A stretch of 64,000 bases of DNA, from positions 9,920,001-9,984,000 of the forward strand of contig NZ_CP108513.1 of the NCBI RefSeq assembly GCF_035989285.1, read 5' to 3'. Shown in pieces: positions 1 through 8,033 of the stretch. This DNA is from Streptomyces sp. NBC_01235. Its GTDB lineage: Bacteria > Actinomycetota > Actinomycetes > Streptomycetales > Streptomycetaceae. The notes below the pieces were generated by a model that saw only the letters and a program-made list of their open reading frames with translations, did not search any database and was not told the origin of the DNA. Positions within the stretch are counted from its first letter, which is position 1; every line of letters begins with the position of its first letter. Made by a program: the position numbers and the translations under genes.

Positions 1-777
1 GGTCTGCGCCGTACGGGAGCGCAGCCGCATCTCGATCCACTCGTGCTCCGCGTCCCACAGAGCGACGTGGTCGAAGGCGTCGGGGTCGAAGTCGGCGCCC
101 AGTTCACGGTTGACCACGGACAGGACGTTCTTGTTGAACAGGGCCGTCACCCCGGCCGCGTCGTCGTACGCCCGCACCAGCACCCGCTCGTCCTTGACGA
201 GGTCCGTGCCGAGCAGCAGCGCGTCGCCCGGCGCGAGCAGCGCGCGCACCGAGGCCAGGAACACCGCGCGCTCGGCCGGCAGCAGGTTGCCGATCGTGCC
301 GCCGAGGAAGGCGACGAGGCGCGGGCCGGGGGTGTCCGGCAGGGACAACTCCGCGGTGAAGTCGGCGATCAGGGCGTGCACGTTCAGTCCGGGCCGCTCG
401 GCGATCAGGGCCTGCCCGGCCTGGGTGAGGGCACTCTCGCTGACGTCCACGGGGACGTACGTGTCCAGGGCCGTCAGCGCGTCGATCAGGTGGCGGGTCT
501 TCTCCGAGGAGCCCGAGCCGAGCTCGACGAGCGTGCGGGCGCGGGCCGCCGCCGCGATCTCGCCGGCGCGGTCCACGAGGATCTCGCGCTCGGCGCGTGT
601 CGGGTAGTACTCGGGCAGTTCGGTGATCCGCTCGAACAGTTCGCTGCCGTGCGCGTCGTAGAACCACTTGGGCGGCAGCGTCTTGGGGCCGGCGGCGAGG
701 CCGCGCCGGACGTCGGCGCGCAGGGCGGCGTCCGTGGCGTCTTCGGGGAGGGTGCGGGTGATCTGGAACGGACTCAC
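1..777 (-). CDS. egtD: EgtD, L-histidine N-alpha-methyltransferase (truncated by window edge)
   Basis: SAM-dependent enzyme that trimethylates the alpha-amino group of histidine to hercynine, the first step of ergothioneine synthesis in the cytoplasm. About 259 residues are visible of a family length near 320; the C-terminus lies outside the window. The protein begins SPFQITRTLP and carries the SAM-binding motif ELGSGSSEKT, with a PVDVSESAL segment after it. The start is a GTG that overlaps the egtC stop as GTGA, so the two are translationally coupled. It is the fourth gene of a minus-strand egtA-B-C-D run. Identification rests on motifs plus an unmistakable operon context. Confidence 0.93.
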   Translation of the reverse strand, partial: MSPFQITRTLPEDATDAALRADVRRGLAAGPKTLPPKWFYDAHGSELFERITELPEYYPTRAEREILVDRAGEIAAAARARTLVELGSGSSEKTRHLIDALTALDTYVPVDVSESALTQAGQALIAERPGLNVHALIADFTAELSLPDTPGPRLVAFLGGTIGNLLPAERAVFLASVRALLAPGDALLLGTDLVKDERVLVRAYDDAAGVTALFNKNVLSVVNRELGADFDPDAFDHVALWDAEHEWIEMRLRSRTAQT

Positions 778-1565
778 GTGCAGGGCTCCTTGGGGGGTGC
801 GGATGCCACGTCCGGGCTCGGGTCCTTGAGCGGGGTGAGCAGGACGTCGGCGCGGCTCGCCGCGAGCAGGGTGCGGTCGGGGACCTCCTGCCAGCGCGGA
901 TCGTCGTCGTACGGTTCGGAGGCCACGACCGTGCCCCGGCCGGGCTCCGCCAGATACCAGAGGGTGTCGCCCCAGGCGGTCGCCGTGATGGTCTCGCCGT
1001 TGGTGAGGAGCAGGTTGAGCCGGGAGCCGGGGGCCGCCGCGGCGACCTCGACCACCGTGTCCGCCAGCGCCTGGCCCTCCGTGTCCCCGCCGCGCAACCG
1101 GGCGAGGACCAGCGCCCACACGAACGCAGAGTCGTTGCGGGCCTCCATCGTCAGCAGCTCGGCGGCGGGCAGCGAGCCGGTGAGCGGCTCCAGCGAGCGT
1201 GGCCAGTCCGCGACCGCCCCGTTGTGGCTGAACAGCCAGGTCCCGGCCGCGTACGGCGCCGCCGCGGCCTCCGCGTCGGCCCCGGCCAGGGTGGCGTCGC
1301 GGACGGCGGCCAGCAGCGCGCGGCTGCGCACGACCCGGGCCAGGTCGGCGAAGGACAGGTCGGCCCAGATGGGCCCGGCCCGGCGGTAGCGCGCCGGTAC
1401 CGGGTCTCCCTCGGCGTACCAACCCACCCCGAAACCATCGGCGTTGACCGTCCCGTACTGCTGCCGGCGCGGCGCCCACGACTGGCGGTACAGGCCGTGC
1501 GGGGGCTCCACGAGGAGTCGGCCGAGCGGCTCCTCGTGGCCCAGATACGCGAGGTGACGGCACAT
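774..1565 (-). CDS. egtC: EgtC, gamma-glutamyl hercynylcysteine S-oxide hydrolase
   Basis: Class II glutamine-amidotransferase-fold enzyme (263 aa) that removes the gamma-glutamyl group from the EgtB product. The protein starts MCRHLAYLGHE, so Cys2 becomes the N-terminal nucleophile after Met removal, as in Ntn hydrolases. Later segments such as GFGVGWY and FSHNGAV are typical of the fold. The ATG overlaps the egtB stop as ATGA and the gene ends in a GTGA overlap with egtD. The reading frame stays open upstream, but only this ATG places Cys at position 2, which fixes the start. Confidence 0.95.
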   Translation of the reverse strand: MCRHLAYLGHEEPLGRLLVEPPHGLYRQSWAPRRQQYGTVNADGFGVGWYAEGDPVPARYRRAGPIWADLSFADLARVVRSRALLAAVRDATLAGADAEAAAAPYAAGTWLFSHNGAVADWPRSLEPLTGSLPAAELLTMEARNDSAFVWALVLARLRGGDTEGQALADTVVEVAAAAPGSRLNLLLTNGETITATAWGDTLWYLAEPGRGTVVASEPYDDDPRWQEVPDRTLLAASRADVLLTPLKDPSPDVASAPPKEPCT

Positions 1566-2920
1566 CAGGCGGCCCCGGCCGAGCGGGCGGTGCGGAATCC
1601 GGAGAAGATCTGCCGCCTGATCGGATAGTCCCAGTTGCGGAAGGTGCCCCGGCAGGCCACCGGGTCCACGGCGAACGAACCGCCGCGCAGCACCTTGTAC
1701 TCGGGGCCGAAGAACACCTCCGAGTACTCCTTGTACGGGAACATCCGGAAACCGGGGTAGGGAAGGAAGTCGCTGGACGTCCACTCCCAGACGTCGCCGA
1801 TCAACTGCCGTACACCGAGCGGGGATTCACCGGCCGGGTAGCTGCCGGCCGGGGCCGGGCGCAGGTGGCGCTGGCCCAGGTTGGCGTGCTCGGGGCCGGG
1901 GTCGGCGTCGCCCCACGGGTAGCGCATCGAACCGCCGGTCGCCGGGTCGAAGCGGGCCGCCTTCTCCCACTCGGTCTCGGTGGGCAGCCGGCGTCCGGCC
2001 CAGCGGGCGTAGGCGTCGGCCTCGTACCAGCACACGTGCAGCACCGGCTCGTCCGGCGGGACCTCCTCGGTGACGCCGAAGCGGCGGCGCAGCCACTGCC
2101 CGCCGTCGCGCCGCCAGAACAGCGGGGCGCGGATGCCGTGCCCGCGGATGTGCGCCCAGCCCTCCTTCGTCCACCAGCGCTCTTCGTCGTAGCCGCCGTC
2201 CTCGATGAACGCCTGGTACGCGGCGTTCGTCACCGGGGTCGTGTCGATGTGGAAGGGCGCCACCTCGCGCCGGTGCGCGGGTCGTTCGTTGTCCAGCGCC
2301 CAGGGTTCGCCGGACGTGCCCATCGTGAACGGGCCGCCGGGGACGAGGACTTCGGGCGGGCCGGTGAAAAGCGGCACCGGCTCCGGGTCGGGGGCGGTCA
2401 GGGCCTGCGGGCCGGTGCGCAGCTGATGGGTGATCAGCATCGTCTCGTCGTGCTGCTGTTCGTGCTGCGCGATCATCCCGAAGGCGAAACCTGCCTCCGT
2501 CAGCCGGGTGCCCTGGAAGTCGGCCGACTCCAGCACGTCCATCACCCGGCCGCGCACCTCCGCCGCGTACCGGCGGGCCTCGGCGGGCGGCAGCAGCGGC
2601 AGCGAGGGCCGTTCGGCGCGCGAGTGCTCGAAGGCGTCGTACAGGCCGTCGATCTCGGGGCGCATCGCCTCACGGCCGGCCACCGCGCGCAGCAGCCACA
2701 ACTCCTCCTGGTTGCCGATGTGCGCGAGGTCCCACACCAGCGGGGACATCAGCGGGGAGTGCTGGGCGGTGAGGTCGGGCTCCTCCACGCAGCTCGTCAG
2801 CAGCGTGGTGCGCTCGCGGGCCGTGGTGAGCGAGGCGAGGACACGGGCGCGGAGGGTCTCCGCGTCCAGGGCGGTCGCCGCGTGCACGGCGGGCTCGGTG
2901 TCCAGGGCGGGCTCGGTCAT
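1565..2920 (-). CDS. egtB: EgtB, hercynine oxygenase (sulfoxide synthase)
   Basis: Non-haem iron enzyme (451 aa) that joins hercynine to gamma-glutamylcysteine and forms the sulfoxide C-S bond with O2. The N-terminal DinB-like helical domain contains the iron-binding HX3HXE motif as HEQQHDE near residue 150. The C-terminal half is an FGE/SUMF1-type domain with PGGPFTMGT, the acidic/aromatic core GDVWEWTSSDF, and a final FSGFRTAR. The start ATG has a good ribosome site (GGAAGGACC) and overlaps the egtA stop as ATGA. Length and domain order match the family. Confidence 0.95.
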   Translation of the reverse strand: MTEPALDTEPAVHAATALDAETLRARVLASLTTARERTTLLTSCVEEPDLTAQHSPLMSPLVWDLAHIGNQEELWLLRAVAGREAMRPEIDGLYDAFEHSRAERPSLPLLPPAEARRYAAEVRGRVMDVLESADFQGTRLTEAGFAFGMIAQHEQQHDETMLITHQLRTGPQALTAPDPEPVPLFTGPPEVLVPGGPFTMGTSGEPWALDNERPAHRREVAPFHIDTTPVTNAAYQAFIEDGGYDEERWWTKEGWAHIRGHGIRAPLFWRRDGGQWLRRRFGVTEEVPPDEPVLHVCWYEADAYARWAGRRLPTETEWEKAARFDPATGGSMRYPWGDADPGPEHANLGQRHLRPAPAGSYPAGESPLGVRQLIGDVWEWTSSDFLPYPGFRMFPYKEYSEVFFGPEYKVLRGGSFAVDPVACRGTFRNWDYPIRRQIFSGFRTARSAGAA

Positions 2921-4227
2921 GGGCGGAGGTCCTTCCCGTACGCGCGGGTGTCCGTGCCGCGCAGGCGGTCGAGCTGGTCGTCGGCGGGGGTGCGGCCCTT
3001 GAGGACGTAACGGTCGAAGTAGTCCGTCACCGCGTCCATGACGCCGTCCGTGGCGCCGAGGCGGGGCAGGGCCCGCAGCGCCGTGGTGAAGCAGGCGACG
3101 GCGACCTCGTGCAGCTCGGGGTCGGTCAGCCCGTACCGGGCCGCGTCGATCCACAGCCGATTGTGCGGGGCGGGCAGCGGCTGGGCCCGTTCGGCCAGCG
3201 GCTTCACGGTGCGGTAGGCGTTCTCGGCGGCTTCCGGGTCGTCGAACAGCGCCGTCGTCACGGCGAGCGGGACGATCCAGCCGTCGTCGCCGGGCTGCGC
3301 GTCGATCATGCGCAGCTCCAGGTGGCCGCGCGGTCTGACCGGCGGGAACAGGGTGGTGAGGTGGTAGTCGAGATCCTCCCGGGTCGGTCCTCCCGCCCGG
3401 GTCCACTCGCGGAACGTGAGCCGCTCGGGCACGTCCCACGGCCCGCTGTCGCGCCGGACGCACATCACCGGCGCGTCCAGCACGTGCCGGGCCCAGGCGG
3501 CGCGTGGCTCGCCGTCCAGGACGGGCCCGCCCGCGCGGCCGGCGCCGATCTCCATCCACAGCAACTGCCGGGTGGACCGCCAGCCGGTCGGGTTGCCGTC
3601 GAGCAGCGGGGAGTTGGCGAAGGCCGCCACCAGCACCGCGCCCAGCGTGTGCGACAGCCACCAGCGCCGCCCGTGCCCCAGCGGGCCGGGCTCCTCGTAC
3701 CCGGCGTCCAGGCAGACCTGCACGGAGGCCGAGGTGCACATCATCGCGCGGCCGGCCGGGCCCGTGCGGTCGAGGCAGGTCTCCATGGCGTCGTAGCGGG
3801 GCTCGCGCAGGAACCGGCGGGGTGGGCGCCAGGGATCCGTGCCGTTGCCGGAGAGGGCGAGGCCGTGCTCGCCCAGGGCCGCGCGGACGGCGGCGAGGTC
3901 GGCGGAGACGATGCCCACGCACTCCATCAGGGAGGCGGCGGGCGGCGAGCTCAGTTCCAGCTGGCCGCCGGGTTCGACGGTGAGCGGCGAGCTCAGGGGC
4001 ACGGTGCGCAGTGCGGCGTAGGCCGCTTCGAGTCGTTCGGGGGGGACGGGAAGATGCGGTGCGCGCGGCTCGTGGACCAGCCATTCCACCTCGACCCCGA
4101 CGGTGCGGGGCGGACCGGTCTTGAAGCAGATGCCCCTGACCAGGGCCTCCACCTCGGCTTCGGTGAGGGCGGTGCGGCGCTCGGTGCCTTCGGTGCTGTC
4201 GGTACAGTCGGTGACCGAATCGGACAT
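2917..4227 (-). CDS. egtA: EgtA, glutamate-cysteine ligase of ergothioneine synthesis
   Basis: ATP-dependent ligase (436 aa) that makes gamma-glutamylcysteine, the sulfur donor used by EgtB. The sequence shows GVEVEWLVHEP near the N-terminus, EPGGQLELSSPP (substrate-binding region) and SASVQVCLD, all characteristic of the GshA/EgtA glutamate-cysteine ligase type 2 family. It is the first gene of the egt operon. The ATG is preceded by a strong AGGAGG-like site. No egtE is visible because the operon runs off the left edge after egtD. Confidence 0.93.
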   Translation of the reverse strand: MSDSVTDCTDSTEGTERRTALTEAEVEALVRGICFKTGPPRTVGVEVEWLVHEPRAPHLPVPPERLEAAYAALRTVPLSSPLTVEPGGQLELSSPPAASLMECVGIVSADLAAVRAALGEHGLALSGNGTDPWRPPRRFLREPRYDAMETCLDRTGPAGRAMMCTSASVQVCLDAGYEEPGPLGHGRRWWLSHTLGAVLVAAFANSPLLDGNPTGWRSTRQLLWMEIGAGRAGGPVLDGEPRAAWARHVLDAPVMCVRRDSGPWDVPERLTFREWTRAGGPTREDLDYHLTTLFPPVRPRGHLELRMIDAQPGDDGWIVPLAVTTALFDDPEAAENAYRTVKPLAERAQPLPAPHNRLWIDAARYGLTDPELHEVAVACFTTALRALPRLGATDGVMDAVTDYFDRYVLKGRTPADDQLDRLRGTDTRAYGKDLRP

Positions 4228-4355
4228 GTCGGGATCCTCCTGAGATTCCACCATGCCACCGGCCCGGCCTCGGTGCGGCCGGACCGGCATAGCTCGTCCC
4301 ACCCAAGTCCCTCGAATCGAATCGCACAAGGGTGCACAACGGCACTTTTGGGACC

Positions 4356-4372
4356 GGGAATCGTCGATTCCC
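4356..4372. promoter_or_regulatory. Inverted repeat in the egtA/PARG divergent region
   Basis: Perfect inverted repeat GGGAATCG-T-CGATTCCC (8-bp arms, 1-bp spacer) in the 340-bp region between divergent egtA and the PARG-type gene. Geometry suits a dimeric regulator. The cognate protein is unknown and no second copy was noticed in the window. Apart from this repeat and the small reading frame at 4491, I see nothing else in the 4228-4567 interval. Confidence 0.4.
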
Positions 4373-4490
4373 AGCTGATCCCATGCCGATTTCGGGATGT
4401 TTCCTGCGCGTTTTCGACATGTCGGCTCAGTGCTACCCGGCCCCGAAAACTCTGTTGCACCGCATGTCCAGGATCGCTCACGATGCGTGC

Positions 4491-4571
4491 ATGAGCACGG
4501 CGGGGGAGACGGGCGGGGCACGAGTGACCGCGCGGCGCGCGAGCATGGAGTCCACGGGGGTGGCGCCATGA
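4491..4571 (+). CDS. Possible 26-residue leader peptide before the PARG-type gene
   Basis: A short reading frame (starts MSTAGETGG, ends ESTGVAP) whose stop overlaps the ATG of the downstream macrodomain gene as ATGA, the geometry used for translational coupling. No clear ribosome site precedes its ATG and the sequence is not recognised, so it may be chance. Listed because of the exact overlap. Confidence 0.2.
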   Translation: MSTAGETGGARVTARRASMESTGVAP

Positions 4572-5410
4572 GCGCGCGACTGCGCGGTATCGCGCGGGAG
4601 ACGCAGGAAATCGTCGCCGCGGGCGGCTACCGCACGTCCGACGGGCGCGAGGTGTCCCTCGCGGCGGCGATCGAGGCGGCCAGGACGGGAACGCGGATGA
4701 CGGGACCGGACCCGGTCGCCTTGCCCGCGCCGCAGACCCCACCGGCGGACACGTTCGTCGAGGTCACGGGCGAGAGCAGCCTGGAGGTCGCCCGTCGGCT
4801 CGCCGGCGCCGGCTCCCTCGCCGTCCTGAACTTCTCCTCCGCCCGCAACCCGGGCGGCGGCTACCTCAACGGCGCCCAGGCGCAGGAGGAGGCCCTGTGT
4901 CGGGCCTCCGCGCTGTACACCTGCCTGATCACGGCCCGGGAGTTCTACGACCACCACCGCGCCCACCGCGACCCGTTCTACACGGACCGCGTCATCCACT
5001 CACCGGCCGTGCCCGTCTTCCGCGACGACCGGGGCCGCCTGCTGGAGGAGCCGTACACCGTCGGCTTCCTGACGGCCGCCGCGCCCAACGCCGGTGTGGT
5101 GCTGCGTACGGCGCCCGAGCGCACGTCCGAGCTGCCACGCGCACTGGCCGTCCGCGCCGAGCGCGTCCTGGAGACGGCCGCCGCGCACGGCTACCGGCGC
5201 CTGGTCCTGGGCGCATGGGGCTGCGGGGTGTTCCGCAACGACCCCGCGCAGGTGGCGGGGGCGTTCCGGGCGCTGCTGGGCACCGGCGGGCGGTTCGGAC
5301 GGACGTTCGAGCACGTGGTGTTCGGAGTGCTGGACCGGACGCCGGGGCGTGCGGTGCTGGGCGCCTTCGAGCGAGCGTTCGGCCCGCAGGGCCCTCAGGT
5401 CCAGCCGTAG
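4568..5410 (+). CDS. TIGR02452-family bacterial PARG-type macrodomain protein
   Basis: Predicted ADP-ribose glycohydrolase-like enzyme (280 aa) of the microbial PARG family, which removes (poly-)ADP-ribose from proteins in the cytoplasm. The decisive motif is NFSSARNPGGG followed by AQAQEE, the GGG-X(6-8)-QEE PARG signature; the two acidic residues are the expected catalytic pair. A C-terminal LGAWGCGVFRNDP segment is also typical. The start is the ATG after CGGGGGTGGCGCC; the frame is open further upstream but that sequence is not conserved-looking. It is divergent from egtA, and its 3' end overlaps the convergent MazF-like gene by 16 bp. Confidence 0.85.
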   Translation: MSARLRGIARETQEIVAAGGYRTSDGREVSLAAAIEAARTGTRMTGPDPVALPAPQTPPADTFVEVTGESSLEVARRLAGAGSLAVLNFSSARNPGGGYLNGAQAQEEALCRASALYTCLITAREFYDHHRAHRDPFYTDRVIHSPAVPVFRDDRGRLLEEPYTVGFLTAAAPNAGVVLRTAPERTSELPRALAVRAERVLETAAAHGYRRLVLGAWGCGVFRNDPAQVAGAFRALLGTGGRFGRTFEHVVFGVLDRTPGRAVLGAFERAFGPQGPQVQP

Positions 5411-5889
5411 CGCTCGTGCAGCCGGTGGCGGACCAGGTTGAACCGCATCCGGTCCAGCGCGCAGGCCTCGCGCCGCATGCCGTCCTCGTGGAGCCTGAGG
5501 ACGCGGTCGACGTCCACCCAGGAGTCCCGCCCGGTCCGGTCCCACGGCCCGCTGCCGATGGCCACCCACCGGGACGAGCCCCGGCTCCACTGGAGCGGCT
5601 TCGCCGCGCCCCCTGCTGCGCCGTCGTGCCGCTTGCTGGAGAGCTGCACGGCGAGGAAGGTGCCGCCCGCCTCCCGGGCGACGACGAGCACCGGGCGGTC
5701 CTTGCCCCGGCCGTCGTTCTCCTCGAAGGGCACCCAGGTCCACACGATCTCGCCGGGATCGGGGTCACCGTCGTGCGCGGGGGAGTACTCGGTGCGCACC
5801 CGGCCGACCTCGCGAGGGTCGGCCGCGGTCGTGGCGGAGGGGCCGAAGCGGCCCGGGACGTCTGCATCTGCATCGGTAAACGCGGTCAC
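5395..5889 (-). CDS. PemK/MazF-family protein
   Basis: Protein of 164 aa with a MazF-like SH3-barrel core: PGEIVWTWVPFEE, then GRGKDRPVLVV (the family's conserved strand) and LAVQLSSK. MazF proteins are RNA-cleaving toxins of type II systems, but this longer actinobacterial subgroup often stands alone. No antitoxin-like gene is adjacent: flotillin lies upstream and the PARG-type gene is convergent. Start is GTG with AAGG seven bases upstream, both inside a perfect inverted repeat at 5878-5925. An internal GTG (VRTEYSPAH) is an alternative start. Toxin activity is not demonstrable from sequence. Confidence 0.75.
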   Translation of the reverse strand: MTAFTDADADVPGRFGPSATTAADPREVGRVRTEYSPAHDGDPDPGEIVWTWVPFEENDGRGKDRPVLVVAREAGGTFLAVQLSSKRHDGAAGGAAKPLQWSRGSSRWVAIGSGPWDRTGRDSWVDVDRVLRLHEDGMRREACALDRMRFNLVRHRLHERYGWT

Positions 5890-5925
5890 GGGGGCACCTT
5901 AGAGGCTGCCCCCGTGACCGCGTTT
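5878..5925 (-). terminator. 19-bp inverted repeat covering the MazF-like start; probable flotillin terminator
   Basis: Arms AAACGCGGTCACGGGGGCA and its exact complement, 19 bp each, separated by 10 nt. Read on the minus strand it begins 36 nt after the flotillin stop and ends in TTT, as a terminator would. The same hairpin holds the AAGG ribosome site of the next gene in its loop and the GTG start in its 3' arm. It may therefore stop read-through and block translation of the MazF-like protein from long transcripts. Confidence 0.8.
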
Positions 5926-5960
5926 CACCGGTGCGGTCTCACGCCGGTCTCACCGCTGTG

Positions 5961-7454
5961 TCACTTCTCCTCGACCGGCACCCTCTGCGAAGGCGGGCTC
6001 GAAGGCGGGCTCGCGATCCCGTTGAGGGGCGAAGTCCCGTTCGGGGCCTGCCCGTTCTGGTTCATCGAGGCGAGCAGCTGACGGGCCAGACCGAGCCCCG
6101 TCCCGCCCATGGTGAGCGCCTTGGCGAACACGTCCGCCATCCCGTCCGCGCCGTTGAGCAGCACCATGTTGTCGACGTTGCCGAACGCGGACGCGCCGGC
6201 CCGCACGATCTCCGGCCAGTTCTCGGCGAGTTGCTGGGCGACGACCGCCTCCTGGTTCTCGGCGAGCGCGGCGGCCCGGGCCTTGATGGCCTCCGCCTCC
6301 GCGAGACCCTGCGCCTTCGTCGCCTCGGCCTCCGCCAGACCCCTGGCCTGCGCGGCGGCCGCCTCGGCCTCACCGGTGGCCCGGGTCGAGGCGGCGGTGG
6401 CCGCACCCCGGGTCTTGGTCGCCTCGGCCTCGGCGCCGGCGGCCTGCTTGACCCGGCTCGCCTCGGCGGCGGCCGCGAGCTCCGTCTCCTTCGCCTTGGC
6501 CTGCGCCGCCGAGATCCGGGCGTCACGCTCGGCCTCGGCCAGCGTGCGCTTCTCGTACGCCTTCGCGTCCGCGGGCTTGCGGACGTCCGCCTGGAGCTGC
6601 TGCTCGCGGCGGTGCGCCTCGAGTTCGGCGACCCGGGTCTCCTGGACGACGACCTCCTGCCGGGCGGCCGCGTCGGCGAGAGGTCCCGCCTGACGGGCCT
6701 TGGCGCCCGCCTTGTCACGCTCGGCCTGGTAACCCGCCTGGAGGATCTCGCTGTCCCGGGTGGCCTCCGCCATCCGCGCGAACGAGGCCTGCTCCGCCTC
6801 CGTGGCGAGACGGTTCGCCTCCGCCTGCGCGATGCGCGCGTCCCGCTGCACGGCCGCCGCGTGCGGCATCGCCAGGTTCTGGATGTAGCCGGTCGGGTCC
6901 TCGATCTCGTGGATCTGCAGCGAGTCCACGATCAGGCCCAGCTTCTCCATCTCCGTACCGCAGGCGGCACGGGTCTGCCCGGTGAGCTTCTCCCGGTCGC
7001 GGATCATGTCCTCGACCGTCAACCCGCCCACGATGGACCGCAGATGACCGGCGAAGACGTTGTGCACCCGCTCCGACATCAGCTTCTGCTGGTCGAGGAA
7101 ACGCCGGGCCGCGTTGGCGATCGACACGAAGTCGTCGCCCACCTTGAAGATGACCACGCCCCGCACCTTGAGCGGTATGCCCTGGTGCGTCACGCAGTCC
7201 ACATGCAGTTCGGTCTCGTTCAGATCCAGCGACAGCTTGCGCACCACCTGCACCCCGGGCATCACGAGCGTGCCGCGCCCCGTGACGATACGGAAGCCCA
7301 TCCCCGCTTCCAGGCCCTCGGTACGGTGGTTGGAGCCGGAGATGACGAGTGCCTCGTTGGGTTCCGCGACCCGCCACATCATCTTGAACAGACCGACCAG
7401 AGCGAGGACGGCGACAACCGCCACCCCCGCAACGACGCCGACAACCATCGGCAT
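5961..7454 (-). CDS. Flotillin-family SPFH protein (first copy)
   Basis: Membrane-associated scaffold protein of 497 aa. Residues 1-25 form a transmembrane segment (VVGVVAGVAVVAVLALVG), followed by an SPFH/band-7 domain to about residue 230 (EPNEALVISG, SLDLNETELHVDC). A long Ala/Glu-rich coiled coil follows (LAEAEATKAQGLAEAEAIKA) and the tail has the flotillin-type segment VLLNGADGMADV. Flotillins organise membrane microdomains. The gene lies 154 bp downstream of an NfeD-like gene on the same strand, the usual partner. The leader has a small hairpin at 7470-7486 (GGTGCC/GGCACC). The ATG has a GGGGG ribosome site. Confidence 0.92.
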   Translation of the reverse strand: MPMVVGVVAGVAVVAVLALVGLFKMMWRVAEPNEALVISGSNHRTEGLEAGMGFRIVTGRGTLVMPGVQVVRKLSLDLNETELHVDCVTHQGIPLKVRGVVIFKVGDDFVSIANAARRFLDQQKLMSERVHNVFAGHLRSIVGGLTVEDMIRDREKLTGQTRAACGTEMEKLGLIVDSLQIHEIEDPTGYIQNLAMPHAAAVQRDARIAQAEANRLATEAEQASFARMAEATRDSEILQAGYQAERDKAGAKARQAGPLADAAARQEVVVQETRVAELEAHRREQQLQADVRKPADAKAYEKRTLAEAERDARISAAQAKAKETELAAAAEASRVKQAAGAEAEATKTRGAATAASTRATGEAEAAAAQARGLAEAEATKAQGLAEAEAIKARAAALAENQEAVVAQQLAENWPEIVRAGASAFGNVDNMVLLNGADGMADVFAKALTMGGTGLGLARQLLASMNQNGQAPNGTSPLNGIASPPSSPPSQRVPVEEK

Positions 7455-7608
7455 ACGCCCCCTTTGGATGGTGCCCTTTCGGCACCGAACGAAGGGAGTG
7501 TGCGCCTGCCCGAGCCCAGGTTGAAGGCGTCGGCGAATCCTTGTTGCAATCTTGACGCTTACGTTCCCGAAGGCTCACAAAGCCGCTCTCACCTGCGCCG
7601 CAGTGGGC

Positions 7609-7827
7609 TCAACTGTCGTACGCGGGAGTGACGTAGACCGTCCTGGGCGGCAGGTGCTCCACCACCATCACCACCGTGCCGCACTCGATGCGGCCCGTGC
7701 CGTCCGCCGCGTAGGCGAGGAAGTGCTCGGCCCCGCCTCGCACCCGGACCATCACCTCACCCACGAGCCCCGGCCCGATCGTCCCGGTGACCCGCCCCAT
7801 GAGCCCGACCATCGACGCATCGTCCAT
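7609..7827 (-). CDS. Small NfeD-like OB-fold protein (first copy)
   Basis: A 72-aa protein with a beta-rich NfeD C-terminal pattern: LMGRVTGTIGPGLVGEVMVRVRGG, then a strand ending in VVMVVEHLPPRTVYV. NfeD domains partner flotillin/stomatin-type proteins and are usually encoded beside them, as here. A second pair at 16741 has the same layout (GRVTG.IGPG..GEV.VRVRGG), supporting the call. The start ATG (MDDASMVG) lacks a strong ribosome site; an internal ATG (MVGLMG) is possible. Confidence 0.7.
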   Translation of the reverse strand: MDDASMVGLMGRVTGTIGPGLVGEVMVRVRGGAEHFLAYAADGTGRIECGTVVMVVEHLPPRTVYVTPAYDS

Positions 7828-7943
7828 GGTCACAGCGTACGGGCGGAACCCGCTCGTCCGGACGGGGAGCCCGCGACCGCCTCCCGCGGCCACGGCTGGT
7901 GCCACAGTCGCCGCACAGGCATCATCTGTTCCTGCGCGAAGGA

Positions 7944-7972
7944 TTGACGTGTTCCGGTCTCACCCCTACCTT
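7944..7972 (+). promoter_or_regulatory. Promoter of the GH43 gene
   Basis: TTGACG, 17-bp spacer, TACCTT: a good match to the vegetative sigma70/HrdB pattern, 62 bp upstream of the GH43 start codon. The expected transcription start near 7979 falls just before the inverted repeat at 7983. Confidence 0.65.
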
Positions 7973-7982
7973 CCGATCGATG

Positions 7983-8001
7983 TTCCGAACTGTGTTCGGA
8001 A
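7983..8001 (+). promoter_or_regulatory. Operator-like inverted repeat before GH43
   Basis: TTCCGAAC-TGT-GTTCGGAA, perfect 8-bp arms with a 3-bp spacer, placed immediately after the predicted transcription start where a bound repressor would block initiation. It differs from the CGAACCGGTTCG site of the LacI locus at 25 kb, so a different regulator is likely. Confidence 0.6.
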
Positions 8002-8033
8002 TTTCGAACCTTGAGCCGTAGGAGAGCCGCACC

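Noticed and set aside
5395..5889. A complete MazEF toxin-antitoxin pair
   Set aside because: No antitoxin-sized gene on either side; only the MazF-like protein is present.
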